This document shows, piece by piece, positions 22,044 through 33,861 of a DNA stretch of 64,000 bases; the stretch's first letter is position 1, and each line of letters begins with the position of its first letter. Both the position numbers and the translations under genes were made by a program. Under the pieces are notes generated by a model, which was not told the origin of the DNA, did no database searches, and was given only the letters and a program-made list of their open reading frames with translations. Source of the stretch: Meghimatium bilineatum (lineage: Eukaryota; Mollusca; Gastropoda; Stylommatophora; Philomycidae); the NCBI GenBank assembly GCA_034231615.1, contig CM067299.1:15978834-16042833 (forward strand), read 5' to 3'.

Positions 22044-22337
22044 ATAATTCTACGTCTCAGAACAGGACACAACCGACTCCGCAGTCACATGTATACAAAG
22101 TTCAAGATTGGCAACACGGCCATGTGTACATGTGGACAGGCAGTACAGAGTGCCAAACATATACTTCAAGAGTGTTCTGAGCATGAAACGCTGAGGCAGA
22201 CATATTGGCCAGAGGAAACAACACTGGAATCAAAGCTCTATGGGATCCTGTATGAACTACAAAAGACAGTGAGTTTTATTAAGGAGACAGAATTGCAGAT
22301 ATAGACATGTTTCAAGTGAACGAAAGAAGAAGAAGAA
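22044..22337 (+). mobile_element. Short, 5'-truncated I-like LINE with 12-bp TSD
   Basis: It encodes RLRTGHNRLRSHMYTKFKIG, NTAMCTCGQAVQSAKHILQE and a stop after KETELQI, then ends GATATAGACATGTTTCAAGT..GAACGAAAGAAGAAG. GACACTGTCTGT flanks it at 22032-22043 and 22338-22349. The 70-codon reading frame is intact. The perfect TSD and intact frame suggest a recent insertion. A close relative is 3787-4482. Confidence 0.92.
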
Positions 22338-22349
22338 GACACTGTCTGT

Positions 22350-22451
22350 GATATTTTTAATGACTATAGACACAAAGTACACACAAAGGGGCCAATGAAA
22401 ATCACGGGAAAGGATAAATATGGCCACTTTTTAATCTGATCGAGTGTGACA
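22350..22451. other. Dispersed 'CCAATGAAAATCACGGG' motif
   Basis: GGGGCCAATGAAAATCACGG at about 22389 is the third close copy of the motif at 4715 and 11670. The surroundings are not alignable by eye beyond about 50 bp. Confidence 0.4.
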
Positions 22452-22453
22452 GT

Positions 22454-22528
<75 letters not shown>
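22452..22528. repeat. (TA)n microsatellite, about 38 copies
   Basis: Pure AT alternation. Likely to form a cruciform and prone to length error. Confidence 0.98.
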
Positions 22529-22530
<2 letters not shown>

Positions 22531-22744
22531 ATCTGTTGACTAATTGGAAAATCTATGTAGATATATACTCTACTCTTATGGAACTCACAGGAAGTAGACA
22601 GATATATACGCTACTCTTAGAGAACTCAACAGGAAGTAGAGGTAGATATAATCTTACGTTTCCACCACACAATAATTATGTTGTTAACAACCATCCTTTA
22701 TGTTTTATTCACACGACATTGGCCGTATTGACGTGATTGCAATA

Positions 22745-22870
22745 ATATGGACTATGTGGTCAAAGTGGCCAACATTGACACCACCAAATGTGGTAAACAT
22801 TCACACCAATAAATGTGTCCAACATTGACACCAGCAAATGTGGCCAACATTGATACCAGCAAATGACGTC
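22745..22870. repeat. Minisatellite, about 25-bp unit, 5 copies
   Basis: The unit is CCAACATTGACACCAGCAAA plus TGTGG, degenerate at both ends. Confidence 0.85.
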
Positions 22871-22914
22871 AAACTTTCATGTGATTTGCCTACATACAAA
22901 ATGGTGAAGCATAA

Positions 22915-22998
22915 CACACATACACATACACGCACACCCACACAGAGATAGACACATAAACAGACATACACACACATATGCACACATATACATATAAC
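22915..22998. repeat. CA-rich microsatellite
   Basis: ACACACATACACATACACGC-type alternation; the antisense open frame here is its translation. Confidence 0.85.
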
Positions 22999-22999
22999 A

Positions 23000-23737
23000 G
23001 TTATGTGCATGAAACTTCTCTAAGCAAATCGTACATCTGGCTATGAAAGAAAAGCTCCTTAGATACCGCCTTCACCCCTCACCTAAATGACACTTAGGAA
23101 ACAAGAGTTTCATCGTTCGTAATGCATAGGAATCAAAACAAACAAACATACAAATAAAACATAAATACCACATCACAGATTTTATATATATATATATACG
23201 TCGTATTCATAGCAGGTACCTACGTGTACATATCTCGTTTAAATACCATTCATACATTTACAGCCACACACGAAATGGAATGTCGAAGAGTATGTCAACA
23301 CTGACTTTCGTGAATGCCAAACTGGCCCGGAGCGACACTAAGTCTCTATCCTAAGCACCAAAAAGGTATACAAACATCTTGAGGAGCCAAATGGCTTTCG
23401 TTGACTGTAATAATATGGGAGATTCGCAGGCATACTGGCTCCTTAGAGGCCGACAGAGAGGTTTTGATTAGAGTGAAGAAACAAGAGCGAGCAGATAAAC
23501 CGGTCTCCTCTGGGGAAACTAAAGTACACTACAAACTTTCTATTAGTAATTTCAAGATAACTATTCATGATGGCCACAGGTAACCCGTACAAGAATTTTA
23601 ATTGTTAAGGGATAAAAACTTCACCGTTGATTTGGGCTCAGGTTAAAACTGTTATTTATCCTGAAGGAGATTGCAATAAATGGCACATTCACAACAGATT
23701 AAGTGACGTATCCATATCTACAATTAATCTCCAGCGT
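23000..23737. other. Unassigned; weak dispersed repeat at 23040-23152
   Basis: ATGAAAGAAAAGCTCC and CGTTCGTAATGCATAGGAAT with AAACAAACAAAC resemble 855-960. A short TA run is at about 23183-23198. No gene was recognised. Confidence 0.35.
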
Positions 23738-24015
23738 CCTCCATCTGTCTCTTGGCTCAATTCTCTCAACTCACTTTGTTTGTCTGTCTCTTGGCTCGAT
23801 TCTCTCAACTCACTTTGTTTGTCTGTCTCTTGGCTCGATTCTCTCAACTCACTTTGTTTGTCTGTCTCTTGGCTCGATTCTCTCAACTCACTTTGTTTGT
23901 CTGTCTCTTGGCTCGATTCTCTCAACTCACTTTGTTTGTCTGTCTCTTGGCTCGATTCTCTCAACTCACTTTGTTTGTCTCTGTCTCTTGGTTCGATTCT
24001 CTCAGGTCACTTTGT
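23738..24015. repeat. Minisatellite, 39-bp unit, 7 copies
   Basis: The unit is GTCTGTCTCTTGGCTCGATT then CTCTCAACTCACTTTGTTT. The 39-bp period explains open frames in three plus-strand frames and one minus frame. Copies are nearly identical apart from the last. Confidence 0.97.
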
Positions 24016-24300
24016 TTGATTAAGTCTTACGGAAAATTAAGCAGTTGAAGCCGTTTAGTGATAAGTTCATGTTTTCCCCCAGTTGCCTGGTTCATTGTTT
24101 GGTTTGAGTTCAACTGGAAATACGAGGGTGTTTCATTTGAAAATTCCAAGGTTTGATAGAAACTAGAACAACTAAGAAATTTGAACGTGTGAATATTCTT
24201 GTAAGGATGGCATGTGTCCAGCGCTTGACATCTTGGTGCAGACGAACAACATGGTGTCATAATTGCTGTTTTAAGATTTTTTTTTAAAGATATCTGTCTC

Positions 24301-24574
24301 GCCCGTGTGTTGCCCAAACAGGGAGCACAGAATGGCAACACTGTTTACCTTCTACGAATGTCGTAAAAGACGACTAAGGAGGTTATGGGATCGAGTTGGC
24401 TGTCCCATCCCATATAGGGTCACTGACACAAAGTCATGCTGAAATCGGATGTGTCAGGCCGAAAGGCGCAGATATCGCAGCAATGCTGTAAACCATGACA
24501 CAACGCATTCCGTTCTCCTGACTACATCCTGCTAATCTGCAGGAGTTTGAGAACGAACGCAGAAGAAGAAGAAG
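24301..24574 (+). mobile_element. SINE-1 (about 275 bp, GAA-tailed) with 14-bp TSD
   Basis: Head with GTGTTGCC..GGGAGCA.AGAATGGCAACAC, central ACGACTAAGGAGGTTATGGG and GGCTGTCCCATCCCATATAG, then TCAGGCCGAAAGGCGCAGAT, CGCATTCCGTTCTCCTGACT, TTTGAGAACGAACGCAGAAG and a GAA tail. AAGATATCTGTCTC (24287-24300) and AAGATAGCTGTCTC (24575-24588) are TSDs with one mismatch. No convincing tRNA A/B boxes were seen, so the head type is unknown. Confidence 0.9.
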
Positions 24575-24694
24575 AAGATAGCTGTCTCACTATTGATATG
24601 TCTGAAAGTGGAACATCGGTTATCCTATGTTTTCATCAATGTAGTGCTGAAACCTATAGAATTTATTGGACAAATGTAGTATCAGTATGATGAT

Positions 24695-24835
24695 ATATGC
24701 CTGTCAATGAACTATATTGATGTGTGCCTGTCAATGAACTATAATGATGTGTGCCTGTCAATGAACTATAATGATGTGTGCCTGTCAATGAAGGTCCAGT
24801 ATGGTGATGTATGCCTATCAGTTAATGGTCAGTAT
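24695..24835. repeat. Minisatellite, 27-bp unit, 4-5 copies
   Basis: The unit is GATGTGTGCCTGTCAATGAA plus CTATAAT, ending in a diverged copy and a short GAT run at 24836-24855. Confidence 0.9.
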
Positions 24836-25044
24836 GATGATGATGATGATGATGTAAACATGTCAATCGAGCGAGTGTTTGAGTGGAGTAGATACTTTAA
24901 TAAGGCGTGAGCTGTGGGATAGGCTGATCACGACGGAGTCAGATACATCAACTAAGTGACCACAAAGTCGATTGCAGCCGTTGAACGTCTCATAAAGGAA
25001 AACCGCTGAATAACTGAGTGACATTGACGCACATCTAGACATCA

Positions 25045-25260
25045 ATCAATGTTTAGCATATCTTGATTTCTTGATTAGAAAACTGGCCTCACAGCACGTG
25101 GGGCATTCCCATAAGTGCTCCGCCCTCTGTTCCAGCAGCCATTCGACTCGATGGTGTTTCGAGTCCAATGTCGCCGAAACAGACGTCGACATCAGGGCAC
25201 AACTCTGGCTCTTGCGACAGGTTTCTTTTTTGTTTCGCCCACCCATGCCGTGCAACTAAA
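25045..25260 (-). mobile_element. 3' end of RNase H LINE-E (5'-truncated)
   Basis: Minus strand: KSQSCALMSTSVSATLDSKH, then VEWLLEQRAEHLWECPTCCE and ASFLIKK, then ATCAAGAAATCAAG-like tail. The same terminal block is found at 39735, 42850, 50355, 54880 and 58905. The 54420-54970 copy shows an RNase H motif upstream, which identifies the family. The overlapping plus-strand frame is an antisense shadow. Confidence 0.75.
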
Positions 25261-25521
25261 TAGTTCGAAGTACAACGTTGGCCTATCGGAACAACATGGT
25301 AGCTGTTATCGAAGGTTACGACTACGGGATTGTATAGATAACGTGCCATGAAGCTTCTATAAGAAGATAACCTCAATATAAAAGCATGTCATCTACTAAG
25401 GTTTTCTGTTGCATATCACATCAGCCATGATGTGTGTTATAGTCATTTTGTATGAAAAAGTGTTTGCAAGGCGGGTACCACAGCAGTCTGACTTTCAGGA
25501 AAATTGATATAGAAGGTGGTA
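25260..25521. other. Unassigned flank of LINE-B
   Basis: No recognised feature. Ends at the LINE-B target site. Confidence 0.4.
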
Positions 25522-25533
25522 TATGAAGGATGG

Positions 25534-27994
25534 TATATTCATTGTGATGGGAGACTTTAACGCCAAAAGTGGTGATAATAACAGAGAAGCAGAAAAGCAT
25601 GCTCGAAAATATGGCATAGGTGAACTAAACCAAAACGGAGAAAGATTGAGTTTTGCGAAATAGGAAATTTTGAAATTTCGAATAACTTCTTCCCGCACAA
25701 AAATATTCACAAGATCACTTGGAACTCACTTGATAAAATAACCAAAAACCAGATAGACCATTTTTGTATTAACAGAAAATTTAGTTCAGCTGTACAAGAT
25801 GTAAGAGCTTTTAGAGGAGCAGATATTGGAAGTGATCACAATCTCTGCATAGCTAAGCTAAAAATCAAACTTAAAAAACATCAAAAGACCATCTACCACA
25901 GAAAAATCGATACAAGACGTCTACTAGAGAGTGATTTACAAGAAGAATACAACACCGAAATCAACAATCAATACACAGCCTTAGATAAGCCATCTGAATT
26001 AGTAAATCCCATAACATCCATAGAAACGAAATGGGAGAATTTGAGAAATACTGCAATAAATGCGGCTTTGGATACAGCCGGTCTCATACAAAACAATAAG
26101 AAGAAATGGATAAGCGAGAACACTTGGTCAAAAATCCAAAACCGTAAAGAGATGAAACAAAAAATACTTGCTGCAAAAACCACTCAAGACGAGGAACAAA
26201 ATAGACTCACGCACTTTTAGACAAAGAAGTTAAAGCAAGCGTTAGAAAGGACAGGCAGAATTATATAAACAACTTATCATTGGAAGCAGAATCAGCCTCA
26301 CAACACAATAACAGCACGATACTACACCACATAACCAAACAACTGTGCAACTAGCCACTTATCCCAAACGCATCTATTAAAGACAAAAATGGCAAAGTTC
26401 TAACAACAACTGAACAACAAAAGCAAAGATGGGCCGAACATTTCCAAGATCTTCTTAGCAGACCAACACCCCAATCTACTCCAAATCTAAAGGAAGAGGA
26501 GACAATGCCACCATTAGTAGCCTCGATAGAAAAGTTCACCGTTGAAGTGGTAAAACAAACCATTAAGAAATTAAAAAACAATAAAGCAGCAGGTCAAGAT
26601 GACATCACAAGTGAAATGTTAAAAGCAGCAAATGATAATACCTTGTCATTTTTACTGAATATTTTCAATATGATTTGGAAAAACGAATGCCCACCCCAAC
26701 AATGGGAAAATGGCATCATTATCAAATTACCAAAAAAGGAGACCTAACAAATTGTGATAACTGGAGGGGAATCACACTTCTATCCGTACCTGGCAAAATT
26801 CTTTGTAATATGATGCTTGCAAGATTAAAGTCACCCTTAGACAAAAGACTTAGAGAAGAGCAGTCAGGCTTTAAACCAGGTCGTTCCCGCCTTGACCATA
26901 TATTCACTCTTAGAACAATAATAGAAGAATGTCTAGAATTTAGATCTAATCTCATAATAAACTTCGTTGATTTTCAAAAAGCCTTCGACAGCATCCATCG
27001 ACCATCGCTTTGGGAAATTTTAAAAATATATGGATTCCAAAATAAATATATAAATGTGATAAAATCATTCTATACTAACTCAAAATGCTGTGTTAGAACA
27101 GAAAAAGGCAATTCAGAATGGTTCCCTGTGATTACTGGTGTTAAACAAGGCTGCCCAATGTCACCATTACTATTCAATATCGCTATTGACTGGGCTGTGA
27201 GAAAAAGCACATCCAACACAAATTTAGGAATCAAATGGATAAATAAAACAACATTAGAAGACCTGGATTTTGCCGATGATCTTGCACTATTGAGTGAAAA
27301 CCATCAAGATGCACAAACAAAAACTGATAGATTAAAACTCATTGCAGGACAAATAGGTCTCCAAATCAATTCATCAAAAACAAAAATTAATTACAGAAAT
27401 TACAACTCGCATTGCCCTAGCATCAAGTGCATTTAACAGACTGTCTAATATCTGGAAGTCAAAGTCAATTAGCACACGCACGAAAATGCGCTTATTTAAT
27501 TCCTGCGTTATTCTGGTGCTATCATATGGATGTGAGAGCTGGAAAAGCTCTTATCTTCAAAAAAGAAATTACTGAGTTTCGAGAACAAATATCTTCGTAG
27601 GATAACTAACACCCATTGGAGTGAATTCACATCGAATGATAAAATCAGAGAAGAGACACATCAAAATTTCATCACAGATGTTATCAGAAAACGCCGTTGG
27701 TCCTACATCGGGCATGTCCTACGCGCAGACACCAACAGAATACACCACCAATCTCTTGAATGGATACCTACAGGCAAAAGAGCAAGGGGTAGACCAAAAG
27801 AAACACTCAGAAGAACAATACTTAGAGCAAGTAAAACAACCAATATTCATACTATTCAAGAACTGCACAGAATAGCTTTGAACAGACAGAATTGGAGAGA
27901 TCTGACCTCTGCCCTATGCGCTAACTTCAGCGCAAAAGGAAAATGAATGAATGAATGAATGAATGAATGAATGAATGAATGAATGAATGAATGA
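25534..27994 (+). pseudogene. LINE-B: 5'-truncated LINE (partial APE endonuclease, RT, C-terminus) with TGAA tail and 12-bp TSD
   Basis: ATATGAAGGATG at 25522-25533 and 27995-28006 is a TSD. Coding order: FIVMGDFNAKSGDNN (APE GDFN block, about 25540), RGADIGSDHNLCIAKL (SDH block, about 25830), KLKNNKAAGQDDITSEML (RT start, about 26570), CDNWRGITLLSVPGKIL, EEQSGFKPGRSRLDHIFTL, IINFVDFQKAFDSIHR (about 26960), GVKQGCPMSPLLFNIAIDWA, LEDLDFADDLALLSENHQ (FADD, about 27270), SYGCESWKS (about 27530), then RRWSYIGHVLRADTNRIHHQ, RARGRPKETLRRTI and LNRQNWRDLTSALC before (TGAA)13. Frameshifts near 25655, 26218, 26745, 27395 and 27560 disable it. Catalytic RT residues are present. There is no RNase H. Likely RTE/CR1-like. 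A second 3' end lies at 38903-38986. Confidence 0.92.
27944..27994. repeat. (TGAA)n microsatellite tail of LINE-B
   Basis: About 13 copies directly after GCGCAAAAGGAAAATGAA. The other LINE-B 3' end (minus strand, 38903) also carries this tail, so the repeat is a property of the element. Confidence 0.95.
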
Positions 27995-28104
27995 ATATGA
28001 AGGATGTAGTTCGAAGAAATGAGTGCATAATGTAATAGTTTACAGCTTGGAAGCGGCATTTGTGCCTTTCGACACGATAAATCCGCCCTCAGCACAGCTT
28101 TTGT

Positions 28105-28225
28105 GTCACTTTAACCTACTGGATAGAGCAGCCCTTATCTAAACCTCCTTAGTCGTTTCTTACAACATGTATGACATGTTGCAATGCTGCTATTATTTGC
28201 TCTCCTTTCGGACCTCGACAGCTTA
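28105..28225 (-). mobile_element. SINE-1 5' half, diverged
   Basis: Minus strand: GGTCCGAAAGGAGAGCAAAT, then GCAGCATTGCAACATG and ACGACTAAGGAGGTTTAGAT, matching the first about 120 bp of SINE-1. The 3' half is absent. Confidence 0.7.
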
Positions 28226-28289
28226 GCAAAACAGAATATATATTTGTGCATTATTCAAGACAGTATATAGAACAGTTTATATTCTGTGG

Positions 28290-29640
28290 AGTGTGAACAT
28301 GTGTAATCTGTGGTATGTGAAACATTTGACTCTGTGGTGTGTGTATTCTGTGGTATGTGTATTCTGTGGTGTGTGTATTCTGTGGTGTGTGTATTCTGTG
28401 GTGTGTGTATTCTGTGGTGTGTGTATTCTGTGGTGTGTGTATTCTGTGGTGTGTGGAGCATTTGTAATCTGTGGTGTGTAAAACATTTGTAATCGGTGGT
28501 GTGTGTAATCTATGGTGTGTGAAACATTTGTATTCTGTGGTGTGTGTATTCTGTGGTATGTGTATTCTGTGGTGTGTGGAGCATTTGTAATCTGTGGTGT
28601 GTAAAACATTTGTAATCGGTGGTGTGTGTAATCTATGGTGTGTGAAACATTTGTAATCTATGGTGTGTGAAACATTTGTATTCTGTGGTGTGTGTATTCT
28701 GTGGTGTGTAAAACATTTGTAATCTGTGGTGTGTGAAACATTTGTAATCTGTAGTGTGTGGAAGGAACATTTGTATTCTGTGGTGTGTGTATTCTGTGGT
28801 ATGTGTATTCTGTGGTGTGTGGAGCATTTGTAATCTGTGGTGTGTAAAACATTTGTAATCGGTGGTGTGTGTAATCTATGGTGTGTGAAACATTTGTATT
28901 CTGTGGTGTGTGTATTCTGTGGTGTGTAAAACATTTGTAATCTGTGGTGTGTGAAACATTTGTAATCTGTAGTGTGTGGAAGGAACATTTGTATTCTGTG
29001 GTGTGTGTATTCTGTGGTATGTGTATTCTGTGGTGTGTGGAGCATTTGTAATCTGTGGTGTGTAAAACATTTGTAATCTGTGGTGTTTGTATTCTGCGGT
29101 GTGTGAAACATTTGTATTCTGTGGTGTGTGTATTCTGTGGTGTGTGAGACATTTGTAATCTGAGGTGGGTGATCCATTTGTAATCTGTGGTGTGTGAAAC
29201 ATATTTATTCTGTGATGTGTGAAACATTTGTATTCTGTGACGTGTGAAACATTTGTATTCTGTGACGTGTGAAACATTTGTATTCTGTGAAGTGTGAAAC
29301 ATTTGTATTCTGTGATGTGTGAAACATTTTCTTTTGTAATGTTTTAAATATTCTTCTACGATGTGCGAAACTTTGACTCTTTGTAGAAGTGAATCTGTTT
29401 GTTTTTTCTAGAAAGTGTCAATGTTTTTCTTATATGATCAGTGATATTTTTCTCTTATTTGGTGTGTGAAATGTTCTTCTATAGTGTGTGAAACCGTTTC
29501 AGTCTGTGATGTATGACACATTTCTCTATTATGATGTGTGAAACCGTTTTAGTCTGTCTTGTGTCTTGTTTGGTCACGCTTCATTATATTTTTAATTTGT
29601 GATGTATGAAATGTTTTTATTTAATGATGTGTGTGTGATT
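28290..29640. repeat. Complex minisatellite (about 1.3 kb), GTGTGTATTCTGTGGT-type units
   Basis: A 16-bp core (GTGTGTATTCTGTGGT) alternates with about 27-bp forms (GTGTGAAACATTTGTATTCT GTGG) and GGAAGGAACATTTG junctions. A composite block of about 250 bp is repeated at least twice (28545-28790 and about 28790-29040). Divergence rises to the right, ending in single GATGTGTGAAA units at about 29600. The minus-strand 300-codon Thr/His-rich frame is just this array translated. Confidence 0.95.
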
Positions 29641-29710
29641 TGTTAATTTTCATAGATTTTACTTCAGTTTGTTACTGTACTTCTTCTTCTTCTTCTTCTT
29701 CATCGTTCTT

Positions 29711-29880
29711 CAGTCAGATATCAAGTTACAGCACCAATAGCTTCAGTCAGATATCAAGTTACAGCACCAATAGCTTCAGTCAGATATCAGGTTACAGCGC
29801 CAATAGCTTCAGTCAGATATCAGGTTACAGCACCAATAGCTTCGGTCAGATATCAGGTTACAGCACCAATAGCTTCAATG
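29711..29880. repeat. 33-bp tandem unit, 5 copies, at LINE-C stop/3' UTR
   Basis: The unit is CAGTCAGATATCAAGTTACA plus GCACCAATAGCTT. It overlaps the end of the LINE-C frame (minus strand EAIGAVT then stop), so the stop-containing segment was repeated. Confidence 0.93.
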
Positions 29881-32800
29881 AATTGTGTGATTCGCTTCAT
29901 GTCATCCATGGAACCCCTCAAGTCTGGAAGCAGTGCCGTCTCAGTAGGCCATATTTTCTCCCTGTCTTCTTGGTAGAGTTGACAGGCATGAAGAATGTGT
30001 TCTGCAGTCTCTGGGCTCAGTCCACAGTTGCACAGGTCTGTCTCACCAATCTTCAGCTTTCGGAACATGTGACTTCTCAGTCTGTTGTGACCAGTTCGTA
30101 GTCTGAAGATGATGGTTTGTTCCTTGCGTGACATTTGGTGGTAGGGGTCATTTGGTTCTGTAGTTGTGTGCATTTGCTTCCACTTTTTCTTATATTCTGC
30201 TTTTAACATGGTCTTACTTTCATAGTACGTATTATCATTTTCTATTTATTCCAGTGATCCCCCTTTCCTTGCCAGGAGATCAGCTTTTTTATTTCCAGGT
30301 ATGCCACAGTGACCTGGGATCCACTGCAGTACTGTTTCTTTGGTGGTACTGCTGAGGTGTAGTAAGCAGGCCGTAAGTTCATTCATGCTCGTGTTCTTTG
30401 GATCTTTCAATGCCTGCAATACTGATTTTGCATCCGTTAGAAAAACTACATGTCTGTTGTGACTAGGCAACCAATTCATGAGCATTTTGGATGCCTCTAT
30501 TATGGCTTCCATTTCTGCTTTGAAATTTTTGGAAATTTTGCCTGTGGGTATGGATTTCTCTATTTCTTTTCCATCTGATGTTGCTATATATATTCCTGAT
30601 CCTCCATCTAATACTGCCTCTTTCGCTGATCCATCTGTATATACATGTGTCCATATATCCTTTGGTTATATTTCTGTATGTGATTCTTAGTTGTCTCCTT
30701 TAGTACTTGTATAGTAGTTTCTGTTTTCGAAATTATGCTTGGTATATTGTCCATAATTCTTGGGAAGTTTTTCCTGTCTCATGTTGGGTATGTGTTAAAG
30801 GTGTTTAGTGGTTTTAGCTTTTGTAGGTCTGTATCTGTGAGTGATTTCTGGAGCTGTTTAGCGGAGTGTAGAAAGCTACCTCTTTTGAGTCGCTTTTGAG
30901 TCTGCTTAGTTTTTGGTTCATTTGATGACTCTCCAAACATTTGAACTTTGCATACTGTGTGACGATTTTTTCATTTCTTCTTTCTTCCATTTATGGCAAA
31001 CCTGTGCATTTTTCCATTTCTGTGATTGGGGTAGTATTCAAACCTCCTGTTATAATTCTGAGATTGCGGTTTTGTATCTTTGAGATCTTTTGAGTGTTAC
31101 TCTTGGCTGCAGTCCCCCATGCTGACATTCCATATTCCAAAGCTGGTCTTAAATAACCTGTATATGCTCTACTTAGAATTTTTCCATTTGCACCCCAATC
31201 TGTTCCAACCAATTTTTTAAGGAGTGCTGTCCTCATTGTACCTTTTGTTTGGCACTTGTCTATGTGCTGTTTCCATGTAAGTCTTGGATCAAAGTGACTC
31301 CAAGGTATGGAGGTGTCTCATCTTTTGGCAATGTTTGACCATTTATGGTTAGTGGGATTTTCTGTGGTTTGGTGGACATGCTGAAGATGGTATAGGTAGT
31401 TTTTTGGGCATTGATAGACATGGCCCAATGGTCTGTCTACTTGGCCAAATTGTCCATAGTTTCTTGCAACCTTATTTTTGTTGTGCCTACGCTCTCTTCA
31501 CTGCACCATATCGCCAGATCGTCTGCATACATTGCAGCATTTACTTTACGCGAGAGAATTTGGTCAATGTCATTCATGAATATAAGGAATAGAGTGGGGG
31601 ATAGAACACCTCCCTGTGGTCATCATCATCAAGTGCCGTCTCCGCAACGAAGGTTGGCTGCAACGTATCTCCAACATCTCCTGTCTCTTGTCTTGGTGGT
31701 GCACTCTGCTAGACTGTAACCTGTCCATCGTGTAATGTTACTCTCCCACTTGTATGTGGTACGCCATGCTTAAAGAGCTTCTTTCTGCTGTGCTTCATTT
31801 CAAGCTTCACTGCTGCTTTTCGGTTGTGCAGTTAGTGTTTTATCCAGAATACATGCGCCCTGTCACTTTGTTTTGTTGTAGTTTAAGGAGGAGTCAGTCT
31901 TTCCATACACAATCAAAGGCTTTTTCCATATCTACCCACACCACTGATGTCTGCTTTTTTTCCTGGAAAGCATCCTCTACTTCCTGGGCAATTAGTGTAA
32001 TCTGGTCTTCAGTTGATCTACACTTTCTGAAGCCAGCTTGCTGATTTAGCAGGATTTTATTTTTTTCTAGGAACCACATCATTCTTTTGTTTACCAGGCG
32101 CTCCATTAATTTGTAAACACAGCTGGTCAGACTTATTGGGGCGATAGCTGTCCACCTTGTTTTTTGGCTTGCCTTTCTTGTGGATGATTATCATTATGGC
32201 GGTTTTCCACACCTGTGGCACTAGACCTCTATCCCAACAGTTGCTAAAAATTTTTATTAATTTCTTTTTTGCTGATGGTCCGATGTGAATTAGCAGTTCA
32301 TTTGGTATGTCATCAGGGCCAGGTGATTTCCTAAGTTTTAATACTGCTAGTTCTCCATTTAGTTCATTGATCGTGAATGGAATATTCATGACATCTTGTT
32401 TATCTTTGCTGATCTCTTTTTCGATATTCCGTAGTTCTTTTCTTACTTCTCTTCTCCTATTTTCATCGACTTTGTGGCAGGCAGTACTTTGGTAATGCTG
32501 TATAAAGTGATTTGCATTCTTCTTTCCTGTGAGTACATCTCCACCATTCTCTATAGCTATTGGTGCTGTTTTGTTATCTTCGTTGTTGAGCATTTTTGTT
32601 ATTTTCCATAGCTTTCTTCCCTCTTTGTCGAAGTTTACATTTTCTGTTTTTTCATGCCAGCTTTTCCTTGTGTTTGTAATTGTCGCTTTTCTTTGTTTTG
32701 CTACAGCAGCTTTTAGTGATATTTTGTTTTCTGTGTATGGGCTTTTTTCTGCTGTGTCTCTGGCCTTTGACACTTCTTTCTCCAACTCATCGAGTTCGTC

Positions 32801-33861
32801 AGACCAGTACGGTTTGTAATTTTTCCTAGCACCTCTTGGTATGGTTTGCTTGGCTGCTTGAAGAAGTGCAGAAGCCAGGAGTTGTGCAGTTTTGTTCAAG
32901 TTTTTAATCCTTGGATTTAAGGTTTTTATTAATTTGTCTGTCAGGTCAGCATACTTACTCCAGTTTGCTTTCTTGAAGTTCCATCTGGGTGTGGTTGTAG
33001 GGCCAGCAGGGGTATTGTTAATGTCAATGGTGAGTTTGATGGGGCGATGGTCACTTCCACCAAGCTGCTCCAGCACTTCCCTGTATGTTATTTTCGCTAA
33101 GGCGTCTGTTGCAAAGGCTAGGTCATGGGTTGAGGTGGTGTGCCATCTTCTAGAGTAGAAAGTTGGGTGGTCTTCAGGTTCATTAAGCAGTTGAAGTTTC
33201 ACCTCACACTGCCAGTCTTCCACTTCTTCTCCTCTAGTATCTTGTTCTGTATATCCCCAACTCTGTGAGTGGCTATTGAAGTCACCAATCACAAGACAGT
33301 TATCTTTTTCTGTGTTAATTGTGTGTAGAGATAGGCTCTTGTCTTGTGGACAGTAATAGTTATATACTGTGACATCTTTAGTTGGAAGGGTTAGACAGGG
33401 TTAGATTTCAGCCTGTTCTTCTGTGTCTACTCGAATTTCAGAGGCAACATCCTTTATGTCTTTTTTTCTCTATAGTTCCGAAATGTTTGGTATCCTCGGA
33501 TGTTGAATCTATTGTTGTTTGTGAGGTGTGTTTCCTGTATGCATGCTATGTCGATTTACTCTGTGTGTAATCGGTTTGTAAGTGCAGTCTTTTTATTGTA
33601 CACGCCCTCTGCATTCCACTGCAATATTTTTAAGTGCTTATTTTTGTCTTTGTCTGCATTCATGATCTATATGTGATTTTTTTGAACCAGTAGTTTTTTT
33701 CCTCTGATCTCTTTTCCTGGCTCCACAAATTGAGACAGAGGTACCACCAGTCGCTGAGGGTGGGCTTCTTTGAGGCTTAGAGCCCGGCACTTCATCCGCC
33801 TGACGGGATTCCACAGATGAAGCACCAAAACGAATCATCTGTAACCTTTTATTTGACATGT
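29853..33861 (-). pseudogene. LINE-C ORF: APE endonuclease, reverse transcriptase, RNase H, C-terminal Cys/His block
   Basis: Minus-strand order: basic N-terminus from MSNKRLQMIRFGAS (33859), LKILQWNAEGVYNKK (APE start, about 33645), IQETHL (about 33550), LVIGDFNSHSQSW (about 33285), LGGSDHRPIKL (about 33050), RKSPGPDDIPNELL (RT, about 32330), DSYRPISLTS (about 32150), LLNQQAGFRKCRSTEDQI, VWVDMEKAFDCVW (about 31915), PQGGVLSPTLFLIFMND (about 31600), MYADDLAIW (YADD, about 31525), YTGYLRPALEYGMSAWGTA, YTDGSAKEA (RNase H D, about 30630), AEMEAI (E), FLTDAKSVLQAL (D), WIPGHCGIPGNKKADLLA (D), RLRTGHNRLRSHMFRKLKIG, LCNCGLSPETAEHILHAC. It would copy its RNA at nicked DNA. A stop near 33404, a frameshift near 32147, a 135-bp insertion at 31621-31755 and further breaks around 30660-31000 inactivate it. 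The longest open piece is 32057-33292. Confidence 0.92.
31621..31755 (-). mobile_element. Nested 5'-truncated LINE 3' end inside LINE-C RT
   Basis: Minus strand: YKWESNITRWTG.SLAECTT, KTRDRRCWRYVAANLRCGDG, then a GATGATGATG tail, matching the plus-strand fragment at 49780-49920 (about 90 percent by eye). ACCAC lies on both sides, a possible 5-bp TSD. Removing it restores HGVPQGGVLSPT in the host RT, so it is a later insertion. Confidence 0.85.

Noticed and set aside
23627-24048. Overlapping open frames in three plus-strand frames
   Set aside because: 39-bp minisatellite effect; no unique sequence of coding type at either side.
28251-29302. 308- and 214-codon Thr/His-rich frames (minus)
   Set aside because: Translation of the complex minisatellite; the sequence varies by whole units and has no domain.
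32892-33158. Plus-strand open frames between 32.3 and 33.2 kb
   Set aside because: Antisense shadows of the LINE-C endonuclease/RT frame.
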